Assembly: GCA_022824805.1 (NCBI GenBank)
Contig: JAJDZE010000034.1
Span: 1 to 36,897 of the forward strand
Length of the DNA stretch: 36,897 bases
From: Acidimicrobiia bacterium
GTDB taxonomy: Bacteria > Actinomycetota > Acidimicrobiia > Acidimicrobiales > Poriferisodalaceae
Direction of reading: 5' to 3'
Positions 11,889 through 21,000 of the stretch are shown in pieces; positions within the stretch are counted from its first letter, which is position 1, and every line of letters starts with the position of its first letter. Both the position numbers and the translations under genes were made by a program. The notes below the pieces were generated by a model that made no database searches, was not told the DNA's origin, and worked only from the letters and a program-made list of their open reading frames with translations.

Positions 11889-11957
11889 TTCCCAAAACGC
11901 GCAGTAGATGATTCCTGAAACGCGCTGTAGATGATTCCCAAAGCGCGCTATTGTTGA
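11889..11957 (+). repeat. Three tandem imperfect 23-bp direct repeats upstream of the DUF4143 ATPase
   Basis: Units at 11889-11911, 11912-11934 and 11935-11957 are exactly in phase with no spacer. Each begins TTCC, has AAACGCGC or AAAGCGCGC in the middle and ends in TGA. Units 1 and 2 both end GTAGATGA. Unit 3 differs in its last third, where it contains TATTGT (11949-11954), a possible -10 box for the ATPase gene. The layout suggests an operator or activator array whose promoter-proximal copy overlaps the promoter. It is too short and too contiguous for CRISPR. Confidence 0.7.
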
Positions 11958-12016
11958 CTCGCAACGTGCCGGGCGAAGGTCTCACCACAGTGCCAGATCC
12001 ACACACAAGGCTCACC

Positions 12017-13270
12017 ATGCCTGGTTACTTGCCGCGTGTGGCCGACTTCCAGATCGAAGCAGCTCTTCAACGGCGTGGCGCCGTGCTGATCGAAGGCGCT
12101 AGGGGTTGTGGCAAGACGTGGACGGGCCGCAACCATGCCCGCAGCGAAGCCAGATTCGATGTCGAGGCCATGCGCCTGCTCGCCGTAGCCGACCCAACCT
12201 CGGCGCTGGCTGGTGAAGTGCCGCGCCTGTTGGATGAGTGGCAGAACGCTCCGGGAATCTGGAATCCGGTGCGGCGTGCGTGTGATGACCGGGTGCAACC
12301 TGGGCAATTCATCTTGACCGGATCTGCCACTCCCTCCGATGACGTGACCCGGCATACCGGAACCGGCCGCGTGGGCCGGGTCCTCATGAGAACCATGTCC
12401 CTGTACGAGTCAGGGGTCTCGGGGGGAGCGGTCTCATTGCGCCGACTCTTCGAAGGCGAGGAACAATCGTCGGTGCCGAGACCCGGTGTCGAACTGAGCG
12501 AAGTCGTGCGGCATCTTGTCGGCGGCGGCTGGCCCGGCGCACTCTCATTCAATGGTGAGAGTGCTCGCCTGGCAGTGGGTGACTACATCGACGAGATCAC
12601 GCGAACCGACATCCCTCAAGCGAGCGAGGTCCGGCACAATCCGGCGGCTGTACGGCGATTACTGCGTTCTCTGGCGCGCAACGTGTCAACCGAGGCCAAG
12701 GAGACGAAGCTGGCGGCGGACATGGATGGCGAAACGCCCGGCCGCCATACCGTCGGGGCCTATCTGGATGCGCTGCGGCGTATCTTCGTGGTGGAGGACC
12801 AGCCGGCTTGGTCGGTGACGTTGCGGTCCCGGGCGTCATTGCGCAAACAGGCGAAGCGGCACTTCGTCGATCCATCTCTGGCGGCGTTCCTGCTGCGCGC
12901 ATCGCCGCAGCGGTTGCTGGCCGATCCCGAGACGCTTGGGCTACTCTTCGAATCGCTGGCTGTCAGGGATCTGCGGGTGTACAGCGCACCGCTCGGTGCC
13001 GAGATCTTTCACTACCGGGATGACACAGGCCTCGAGATTGACGCGATCGTTGAACGCCACGACGGTGCCTGGATCGCTGCGGAGATAAAGCTCAGTCCTG
13101 CGGCTGAGGTCGTGGACCGCGCTGCCGCTTCGCTGATGCGGCTACGGGACAAGATCGCCGCGTACCGCGCTCAGGACCTCGCCGGGCTCATGGTGGTGAC
13201 CTCGGTCGGCGCTGCGTATCGCCGCGCGGACGGTGTCCACGTGGTCCCCATCACGCACCTCGGCCCATGA
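12017..13270 (+). CDS. AAA ATPase with C-terminal DUF4143 domain
   Basis: A 417-residue protein of the AAA_14/DUF4143 family, common in bacterial genomes and of unproven function. Walker A is GARGCGKT (27-34), Walker B lies in RLLDEWQ (70-76), and a sensor-like FILTGSATPSD follows. The C-terminal DUF4143 part ends in a motif resembling a PD-(D/E)xK nuclease core: GLEIDAIVER, then IAAEIKLS, where the Asp and the E-x-K are spaced as in restriction-like folds. I start at ATG 12017 because family members begin within a few residues of YLPRVAD and AAGG lies just upstream; in-frame GTGs at 11966 and 11990 are alternatives. Three 23-bp repeats and a PIN-toxin remnant lie immediately upstream, which suggests recent acquisition. 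The gene is convergent with the SbcC-like gene. Confidence 0.85.
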   Translation: MPGYLPRVADFQIEAALQRRGAVLIEGARGCGKTWTGRNHARSEARFDVEAMRLLAVADPTSALAGEVPRLLDEWQNAPGIWNPVRRACDDRVQPGQFILTGSATPSDDVTRHTGTGRVGRVLMRTMSLYESGVSGGAVSLRRLFEGEEQSSVPRPGVELSEVVRHLVGGGWPGALSFNGESARLAVGDYIDEITRTDIPQASEVRHNPAAVRRLLRSLARNVSTEAKETKLAADMDGETPGRHTVGAYLDALRRIFVVEDQPAWSVTLRSRASLRKQAKRHFVDPSLAAFLLRASPQRLLADPETLGLLFESLAVRDLRVYSAPLGAEIFHYRDDTGLEIDAIVERHDGAWIAAEIKLSPAAEVVDRAAASLMRLRDKIAAYRAQDLAGLMVVTSVGAAYRRADGVHVVPITHLGP

Positions 13271-13367
13271 TGCCTTTGGAGACTGTGCGAGTCGAGCCAC
13301 AGCGGGTACATCCTCCCTGTTGAACTTCTGCATCGTCCAGTCGGCTGTCCGGAATGCAAGGCACGCT

Positions 13368-16031
13368 TCAGCTTCGCTCCGACTGTGACGACGTCGGCAG
13401 GTTGACCACCGTTGCATTGCCGACGTGCGCGTACCGCCCCGGCGTGCAGGTGAGGATGATCACTTGGCAGTGGTTGCCAGCGCTTGAGATGGCAGCGCCC
13501 ATACGCTCCAAGCGAGCCGGATCGCTCCAGCCGAGAGCGTCGTCGAGTATCACTGGTGCACCGCTGCCATCGGGACTGACGATTGACGCACAAGCCAGTC
13601 GCGCAATGATCCCCAATTGCTCTTGCGCGCCGGTGCTCAACTGGCCCACGGCGAGAGTGACGCCGCCAAGCGTGCGGCGGGAAACTGCCAGCGCGTCGTC
13701 AACGTCGACCTCAAATGAGGTGTCGTAGACAATGCGTCCGTACTGCTCGATGCGTTGCTTGAACGGCGCGATGTAGCGCTGACGCGCTTCGGTGCGCCGA
13801 TGCTCGAAGACCTCGTAGAGCAGCTTCGCGGCCTCCGCCCTCTCCCTGAGGCTGCGGTCCTGCGCGAGGCAACGATCCCTATTGCTGCAGGCGGCATCGA
13901 GTTGGGCAGTGAGGCCCTTCTCGCCTCGGAGGTCGAGGCTGATTTGTAGCGTCCGCATGTTCTCGTTGTTCTGCGACAGCTCTGCCCTCGCCCGGTTCAG
14001 CTTCTGGTCCGCATTTGTCAGCCGCCTGCGCAGCGAGGCGATATCGACATCGTCGAGCCTCGCCCGAGCTGCGTCACGGGTGGTCCGAGCTTCGTGTGAC
14101 GCACCCCGTGCCCCGGTGACACGCTCACCGAGCACCGCGTCAGGAAGCTGTGCCCTAGCAGTCTCGAGCTTCAGCTGCGCGTCTGCGGCTGCGTTGACTG
14201 CGGCGTCGATGGTGGCTCCCAGGGCGGCGTGAGCGACTTGCTCGCCATTGAGGGCCGTCTGCGCGCTCTTGAGCAAGCCGTCGGCGGATTCGAAGCTCAG
14301 TCTCCGTTCTTCGAATTCGTCACGCAGGTCGAGCGCGGCTCGAGTAGCCGAGTCAAGATCGGACGGTAGAGGGACATCAGATTCTCGCTCGTCTGAATAG
14401 GCGGCGACCCGCGCTGCGAGGCGCGAAGCCTTGTTTGCCAGCACGTCGACGGTCAGATCGTCGAGATCGCGTTCGATGTCATGGCGCGCATGATCGCGCT
14501 CTCGGGATGCGGTGTGACGGCGAGCCAGCGCTTCGCGGGCTTCGGCAAGATGGGCCACGCCAGCTTGGTCACACAGTGCGCGCAATTCTGCTTCGGCCTC
14601 GGCGAGTTCGCTGCCGAGCTGGCGCGACTCGTTTCCCGCTGTGACGGTGATCTTCAGCGAACCGGGGACAACGACTTCGGCAGAGTCGACGACATCAGTG
14701 ACCTGCTCGTCGCCCTCGTTCAGAAGCACTGTGACACCGTCGATGGTGACTTCGAGATCGCTCAGGCCGGTGGCCGTAACTGTTGCCGACCCAGCGTTCG
14801 CAGCAGCCTGCGCCTGGATCACCGCTCGCTGAGCAGCATCGATTCGCTCGATGTCATCGTCGTCGAGATGTATTGCTTCGAGGATGGCGTTTGCGGCGTC
14901 CATCTGCTCTTGAGCTGCGATGACGCGCTTATGACGCGCCCCGAGTTGTCGGGCCTCGATGATCTGTCTCAGATGCTCGCGATCACGGTCCGCCAGTGCA
15001 CTTGACTTGCGGGTTTGTTCAAGGCACTCCTGCGCCGCCTTGTAAGCTGCGTCGGCTTCCTTGTGGTGTCGTAGGGCTGCGGCCAATGCAGGCGCTGCTT
15101 GTTCGGCTTGCTCTGCCAATTCCGCAGTTCGCAGTCGGCATCGCTCCTCCTCGCCGACGAGGTCCGTCCGTGCCTGCTGTTCGGCTTGTGCGCGCTCGGC
15201 CTCGGTCTCCAATCGCCTCCACTCAGCTTCACACCGGCTGAACTCCTCCTCGACATCCTCGGCTGCGCTCACCTGCTGCTGGCATCCGTCTCGGGCCTCC
15301 TCGGCTCGGGCCAATAGCTCTTGCAGGCGCTTCGCGTCCGTTGCCAGGCGTGCTGTTCGCTCTGTGTCTGCCTCGATCTCAGCGATCTGCTGGGTCAACG
15401 ACGCCACATCGGCCTCAGCGTCGTTCACCCGCTGCTGCGATTCGGTGAGCACGGCTTTGCGTTTGCCTGTCAGCGTCCAGTATTCGTCGCGCTCGGCAGC
15501 GATCGCCTGCCAGATCCCGTCGTGAAGGTCATTCCCGCCGACGGTGCCTGCTGCGGTGTCGAGCGCAGCGCCGAGATTCGTTTCGGCGAAAGACGGCAAT
15601 GCCAAATCGGTGCCTTGACGGACCTGGAGCGCCTTCAGCAATTCGGTGTCGAGGGTTTCCGAGAGGATCGACTGGACCCGTTCGTGGGCCTCATCGCCGG
15701 TGAGCTGTTCATGTTGCGGTGCCGAGATGTGAAGCTCGGTCATGCCATTGCGTGCCCACCGCTTGGCGAACACGAACCGATACGGCCCAGTCGAGACTTC
15801 GGCTTCTACTTCGGGATCCGCGTCATGATGCACGGGCTTCACTGCCGTGACGCGTCGATGGTTGGAGCGGTCCAAGAAGCGTTGATCGAGGAGCAGTTCG
15901 AGCGCTTCGACGAGGCTGGTCTTGCCGGCCTCGTTGTCGCCCTCGATCACGGTGACCCCGCTCTCGTCGAAGGTCACTTTGGCATAATCAACGCCTCTGT
16001 AGTTCGTGAGCGTGATGCGGTGAATCCTCAT
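13368..16031 (-). CDS. Rad50/SbcC-like AAA ATPase with long coiled coil
   Basis: An 887-residue SMC-like ATPase, paired with a Mre11-like nuclease, probably acting in DNA end processing. The N-terminal head has MRIHRITLTNYRGVDYAKV and Walker A GDNEAGKTS (31-39). The C-terminal head has an ABC-type signature LSTGAQEQL (798-806) and Walker B VILDDAL (827-833). Between them are heptad-rich Glu/Ala/Arg coiled coils, about 195-410 and 470-745. At the apex (about 413-470) there is no CxxC zinc hook but a short beta-rich insert (VTATGLSDLEVTIDGVTVLL and onward). The protein is much shorter than E. coli SbcC (about 1050). The ATG at 16031 overlaps the stop of the nuclease gene by ATGA, which fixes the start; the upstream extension is not coding. 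It belongs to an actinobacterial SbcC-like group, to my recollection uncharacterised. Confidence 0.85.
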   Translation of the reverse strand: MRIHRITLTNYRGVDYAKVTFDESGVTVIEGDNEAGKTSLVEALELLLDQRFLDRSNHRRVTAVKPVHHDADPEVEAEVSTGPYRFVFAKRWARNGMTELHISAPQHEQLTGDEAHERVQSILSETLDTELLKALQVRQGTDLALPSFAETNLGAALDTAAGTVGGNDLHDGIWQAIAAERDEYWTLTGKRKAVLTESQQRVNDAEADVASLTQQIAEIEADTERTARLATDAKRLQELLARAEEARDGCQQQVSAAEDVEEEFSRCEAEWRRLETEAERAQAEQQARTDLVGEEERCRLRTAELAEQAEQAAPALAAALRHHKEADAAYKAAQECLEQTRKSSALADRDREHLRQIIEARQLGARHKRVIAAQEQMDAANAILEAIHLDDDDIERIDAAQRAVIQAQAAANAGSATVTATGLSDLEVTIDGVTVLLNEGDEQVTDVVDSAEVVVPGSLKITVTAGNESRQLGSELAEAEAELRALCDQAGVAHLAEAREALARRHTASRERDHARHDIERDLDDLTVDVLANKASRLAARVAAYSDERESDVPLPSDLDSATRAALDLRDEFEERRLSFESADGLLKSAQTALNGEQVAHAALGATIDAAVNAAADAQLKLETARAQLPDAVLGERVTGARGASHEARTTRDAARARLDDVDIASLRRRLTNADQKLNRARAELSQNNENMRTLQISLDLRGEKGLTAQLDAACSNRDRCLAQDRSLRERAEAAKLLYEVFEHRRTEARQRYIAPFKQRIEQYGRIVYDTSFEVDVDDALAVSRRTLGGVTLAVGQLSTGAQEQLGIIARLACASIVSPDGSGAPVILDDALGWSDPARLERMGAAISSAGNHCQVIILTCTPGRYAHVGNATVVNLPTSSQSERS

Positions 16032-17161
16032 GATGCGGACTTCGCCAGGCGATGCAGCAGTGCCGTCGCGTTCTGAGCGCGCACTGCCTCGGAAGGATCG
16101 GGTGACTGGGCCAGTTCTCGTAAGTCGTTCAGCGCCTCGCTCGCGAAGCCCGAAAGCCCAAGTGTGGAAGTCTCGGCATCGTCGGGGATCACCACCAAAT
16201 CCGATCTTCGTTCCCATGTCTCGAGAGCCGCGAGCAGGTCTGAGAAATGATCGAGCAACCGATCGAGGCGCTCCTTTTGACCGAGTGAGAGCGAGCCGAC
16301 GAGCGACAGCTTGACGATCGCCAGCTGCTTGTCTTCGAGGGCGTCGAGCCACTGTTCCAATGAGTCGATATCCGCATCGGACGTGAGGTGAGACTGGTGC
16401 TGCCGAAACCGCCAACTGCCAACGCTGCGCGGTGTTACCTCGACCAGTCCTGGCTCGAGCTCGACGACAAGGACATTACCCGGATCTTCCTCGCTATAGT
16501 CGGTCGGCTCGGGGGCGCCCGAGTACCAGACACGACCGGTCGTGCCTTCCTCCGTCGTGGAGTGACGGTCGCCGAGCGCGACATAGTGGATTTGCTCCGC
16601 CTCAATGTGCTCTTCCAATCGCCTCAACGAAATGAGGGCGGGATCGGTTGCATCGGGCGAGCGGATGTTAAGGGCGCCGTGGCCGACGATGATGCGAAGC
16701 GACGTCGATGGCCCCGCAGCTGCGCACGCCTGATCCACTAAGTCGTGGAGCGGGCGCTTGGACGTCCATGGCGCAGCCACCAATTCGACGCCTTCAGCCA
16801 ACTGTATCGGGCTGGAATCCTCCAATACGACGACATTGGGCTGTTGCCGTTCGCGAAACGTACTCGAGCGGTAGATCGAAGCGGCATCCAGCGGGTCGTG
16901 ATTGCCGGGCAGGAGGTAGAAGGTCACGTCTGGCGTGGCGGCCATCGCATCCAAGGCGCGGGTGAGCACTTGGCGGTCAATCTGGTTGGACTCGAAGACA
17001 TCCCCGCACACCACGACGAACTCGCACTCCTCTTCGACCGCAAGTTGACCGATGTTTCGCACAGCGTCGAGCCGTGCTTGGCTGAATCTCGGCTGGGCCT
17101 CGCCGTCGAGAAAATGACGTGTCATTCCGAGTTGCCAGTCGGCCGTGTGGACGAATTTCAT
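16028..17161 (-). CDS. Mre11/SbcD-like metallophosphoesterase (DNA repair exonuclease family)
   Basis: A 377-residue calcineurin-like phosphoesterase encoded first in a two-gene operon with the Rad50-like ATPase. The metallophosphoesterase motifs are in order: D8 in HTADWQLG, D54 in VVCGDVFES, N87-H88-D89 in LLPGNHDP, H161 in VGHGAL, and H200 in ALGDRHS. Two positions that are His in Mre11/SbcD differ: Q10 (usual DxH) and D198 (usual GHxH). The rest of the capping region (WYSGAPEPTDYSEEDPGNVLVVEL) matches SbcD-type nucleases. The C-terminal 120 residues should bind the ATPase coiled-coil base. The substitutions may alter metal binding and hence exo- versus endonuclease behaviour. It has a TACCCT box eight bases before the ATG and no ribosome binding site. 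Confidence 0.87.
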   Translation of the reverse strand: MKFVHTADWQLGMTRHFLDGEAQPRFSQARLDAVRNIGQLAVEEECEFVVVCGDVFESNQIDRQVLTRALDAMAATPDVTFYLLPGNHDPLDAASIYRSSTFRERQQPNVVVLEDSSPIQLAEGVELVAAPWTSKRPLHDLVDQACAAAGPSTSLRIIVGHGALNIRSPDATDPALISLRRLEEHIEAEQIHYVALGDRHSTTEEGTTGRVWYSGAPEPTDYSEEDPGNVLVVELEPGLVEVTPRSVGSWRFRQHQSHLTSDADIDSLEQWLDALEDKQLAIVKLSLVGSLSLGQKERLDRLLDHFSDLLAALETWERRSDLVVIPDDAETSTLGLSGFASEALNDLRELAQSPDPSEAVRAQNATALLHRLAKSAS

Positions 17162-17169
17162 GTTTGACG

Positions 17170-17175
17170 AGGGTA
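17170..17175 (-). promoter_or_regulatory. Putative -10 box (TACCCT) for the SbcDC-like operon
   Basis: On the minus strand TACCCT is followed by 8 bases and the ATG at 17161. No purine-rich ribosome binding site lies between, so the operon mRNA is probably leaderless. Confidence 0.42.
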
Positions 17176-17302
17176 GTGACGGGGTGCGACAGGTTCCTGC
17201 GTATTTTCTGACGGGTGGGCGTCGGGCACGCCTTGGGACCCGGACGACACCCGATCAGCATGCAGCCGAGACACCGAAGGGTGCCGGTGCGGCGCAGTCG
17301 GG

Positions 17303-17953
17303 TCAGAGGCGGGTGATGGGGTCGCCGGGGCGGACGGTGCCGGACTGGATGACGCGGCAGTTGACGCCCCGCATGCGCAGGTCGCGGCCCTCGCCCGTGT
17401 TCACGAAACGCAGGGCGTCGCGGCCGAATCGGGCGGCGAACTTGGCACAGCCTCGGTGCGGTTTGGCCGTGACCTCCAAGATCGCGTCGCCGAGTCTCAG
17501 CTGGGCACCGGCGGGCAGCGTTTCGTGGCTGATGTCGAGGTCGGCGTAGATCTGGTCGCCCGCGAGCGGCCAGCGCTCGACCGGTCCGATGACGGCGGCC
17601 GCCGCTCGAGCGCTCATGATGGTGATCTGGGCGTCCGGGTGCGGTCCGCCATCGGCTGACGTCGGTGAGCCTCGCTGGTTCCACGTGTCGCCCGCAACGC
17701 CTTCGGCGTCGTTGATCTCGGCCACGTCGAGCACTTCGCGGGCATCTTCGCCAGGGCGGCGAACGATGAGCTCGATCGTGCCGGTGCTGCCGGGCGCCTC
17801 GCGAATGCGGGGCAGCGCCGCTTCCAGCTCGGCGGTGCTGGGGTGACGCGCCGGATCGCTGCTCGCAGCCCCGGTGACGGGGCTACCGCGGTCGAGGGTG
17901 TCGCTGGCGTCTTCGTGGCTGGCGGCGGTGCCGGTCTGCACTGGTGTGTTCAT
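17303..17953 (-). CDS. MOSC-domain protein (molybdenum cofactor sulfurase C-terminal type)
   Basis: A 216-residue single-domain MOSC protein. MOSC domains handle sulfur or molybdenum cofactor, for example in YiiM, YcbX and mARC-type proteins. The conserved Cys is C169 in TAKPHRGCAKF, preceded by GVAGDTW (85-91) and the QITIMSARA strand and followed by GVNCRVIQSGTVRPGD. The first about 50 residues are low-complexity and likely disordered. I chose the ATG at 17953, which has AAGGG nine bases upstream; an in-frame ATG at 17977 is an alternative with eight more residues and no ribosome binding site. It stands alone between the SbcDC-like operon and the hydantoinase gene. The nearby molybdoenzyme operon (33647 on) could be a remote functional partner, but they are 16 kb apart and this is speculative. 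Confidence 0.85.
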   Translation of the reverse strand: MNTPVQTGTAASHEDASDTLDRGSPVTGAASSDPARHPSTAELEAALPRIREAPGSTGTIELIVRRPGEDAREVLDVAEINDAEGVAGDTWNQRGSPTSADGGPHPDAQITIMSARAAAAVIGPVERWPLAGDQIYADLDISHETLPAGAQLRLGDAILEVTAKPHRGCAKFAARFGRDALRFVNTGEGRDLRMRGVNCRVIQSGTVRPGDPITRL

Positions 17954-18015
17954 GTGAGGGTGCCCTTTTTCTGCCATTGAGCGGGCAGGGTCGCCCCGCC
18001 TGCATCACAGGGGAA

Positions 18016-21000
18016 TTATTGCGCCGGCGACGGCGCTGGCGAAGTGAATTCGAGCTGGCGGTCACGCGTCACGGCCTCGCGGCTTCGCTCAGCGGGATCG
18101 CCGTAGCCGCCGCCACCCGGGAACTCCACGATCAAGCGGCGGTCGCCGGGAATCACCGAGCGGCCTTTGGAGCGCACTTCTGTGCCGTCGTCGAGCGACA
18201 GGCGGCCCAGCGCGCCGGGTCCGCCGCCGTGCCGACCGCGCGCCGGGTACACGGTTCGCTCATAGGTCGCGCTGATGGAGAAATCACGCCCTTGGCGGTT
18301 CTCCAGCTCGATGACCTGGCCGAGCCCGCCCCGGTACTTGCCTTGGCCGCCCGAATCGCGGCGGAACTCCTTGCGCCAGAACACGAGCGGCGAACCGATC
18401 TCGTTCACCTCCACTGGCATATTGCGCACCCCGCTCGGGAAGGCCGTCGCCGACAGTCCGTCCGCCTGCGGGCGGGCGCCCGCACCGCCCGAATGGAAAC
18501 TCATCAGGATGTACCGCTCCAGCTTGCGCCGGTCGGCATCGTCACCGGATCGCCCGACCGTCGTTCGGGAGCGATTCGTCGCGCCGACGCCGGTATCGGG
18601 CGCCCACATGCCGGTGCCGAGCAGGTTCCACAGCGACGATGTGCCCTCCGCGGGCACCCGCTCGGGCACCACCTGGCTCAGGCAGCCGAACACGGCATCG
18701 GGGAGCAGTTGGCCCATGACGTGACGCACATTCACCGCTGCGGGGTGGGGCGCATGGAGAATGCAGCCCTCGGGCGCTCGCACCCGCACGGCATCGAGTG
18801 AGCCCGTGTTGTTGGGGATGTCGGGGCCGATGATGCAGCGCACGCCGAATGAGGTGTAGGCGTCGGTGTAGGCCATCGGCACGTTGATGCCCCAGCTCGA
18901 CTGCGGACCGGTGCCGTCGAAGTCCACGTCGATTCCGTCGGGCCCGGCAGTCAGCGAGCACACGATGTCGATGGGCTGCTCCATGCCGTCGACACGCATC
19001 GTCGAGTTCCACGTGCCGCTGGGCAGCTCGCCGATCGCATCGAGCATGGCCCGGTGCGATGACGTGATGATGTGGCTGGCCAGCTCGTCCAAGTCGGTCA
19101 TGGCGTACTCGTCCATCATCGAGATGAGGCGCGCGGCACCGGTCTCGTTGCAGGCAGCCAACGAGTGGATGTCGCCGATGACCTGCACCGGGTCGCGGAC
19201 GTTGGCCTCGATGATCGCCACCACGTTCGGGTCGAACATGCCGTCGGTGGCGAACTTCAGGATCGGCAGGTACAGGCCCTCGTGGTACACCTCCTTCGAG
19301 TCGATGGTGAATCCGGCGCCGCCGATGTCCACCACGTGGCTCGTGCATGCGAAGAGCGCCACCAGCTCGCCGCGCAGGAACGCCGGGGTGACCACCACGA
19401 TGTCGAACAGGTGGCCGGTGCCCTTCCATGGGTCGTTGGTGAGGAAGATGTCGCCGGGGCGCATCTCCGACGCCGGGTAGCGATCCAGGAAATGCAGCAC
19501 CGAGTAGGCCATGGAGTTCACATGGCCCGGTGTGCCCGTGACCGACTGGGCGAGCATTCGCCCCTGGGGGTCGAAGATGCCCGCCGACAGGTCGCCGGCC
19601 TCCCGGGTCGAGGTGCTGAAGGCAGCACGCACGAGCGCCCGTGCCTGTTCCTCGGTCACTGAGATGAGGCGATTCCACTGCACGCCCAGCCGCACAGCGT
19701 CGAGGTCGGCAGCGGCCGTGCTCTGCGGGCCCGCCGACGGCTCGCCGTGGCGCCCGGCCTCGTCGCGCAGCTCGGTGTGGGTCCGCGGACGCCGGGGCGC
19801 CGAGACACCGGTCAGCCGCAAGTGCCCGCCTGCCGTGACTGTTGCCACCGCTCCGTCGGGCACCAAGGTCGTGGTCTGGTCCTCGGTGATCAGGGCAGGT
19901 CCAGCCAGCCATGCGCCTTCGGTGAGGGAACCTCGCTCGAATACCGCATGGGGGACGGCCCGGCCGGTTGCGGTGTCGGTGACAATTGCAGTCTCCTCGG
20001 AGGCAACCGGTTCGTTCGCGACGGTGGGACGCAGCGAAATGGCGGGCGCCTGCGGGGTACGAACTTCCAGCAGCCAGCTCAGCACCTCGATCTCGAGGTT
20101 GCCGATGTGGCGCGTGTAGAGCTGCTGGTAGGCCTTCGTGAACGCGATCCGCAACTGGCTGCGCACCTCGGCGTCGCTCGGCCTGTCGATGTCGTCCGCG
20201 AGCAGCGCTGCGGCATCGACGTCGACGGTGATCTCATGGCCTTGGCCGCGGTAGCGCATCAGGGCACGCACGTGCGTGGCCGTCTCGGCGCCGGGCGCGG
20301 CAGCGTGCACGATCGCGTTCGACTCGTCGGCCATCTCCCGGAGCAGCCCTGCCAGGTTCGCTGCTGTCAGCTCGCTCACGCGGGCATGGCGGGTGCGCAC
20401 CGACTCGTGCGCCACCGGGGCCGCCAGAAAGCCGATGGCCGAGCCCACGCCTGCGCCCGCAGGCACCACGATGTCGTCAATGCCCAGCTTGGCGGCCACC
20501 CGTGCGGCGTGCAGCGGCGCCGCGCCGCCGAACGCGATGAGCGTCCCGCGGCTGATGTCGCAGCCCTGATCCGCTGCGTGAACACGACCGGCATTGGCCA
20601 TGTTCTCATCGACGACCTCACAGATGCCGATGGCCGAGACCGTCGTTTGCAGACCCGATGGCTCCGCCAGCGCGGTCCCGACGGCCTTGGCAGCGGCGTC
20701 GACGTCGAACGTCAGCGTGCCACCGGCAAACCGCTCCGGCGCCAGCCGGCCCAGCACCGCATCGGCATCGGTCACCGTCGGCTCGATCCCGCCACGCCCG
20801 TAAGCCGCAGGACCAGGTTCAGAACCTGCGCTGGCCGGACCGACGGTGATGCGCCCGAGCGCGTCGAGGCCGGCGATGGACCCGCCGCCGGCGCCGATCT
20901 CGACCATCTCGATCACCGGCAGGCGCAGCGGGAGCCCGCTGCCGGCCAGGAAGCGGTACTCGCGGCCGACCTCGAATTCGCGGCTCGTGCGGGGATGACC

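Noticed and set aside
11889-11957. CRISPR array
   Set aside because: The three units abut with no spacers and no cas genes are present; it is a tandem operator-like repeat.
18542-19912. A long frame inside the hydantoinase gene, same strand
   Set aside because: An Arg/His-rich translation of a second frame of a clearly coding gene; typical GC-rich artefact.
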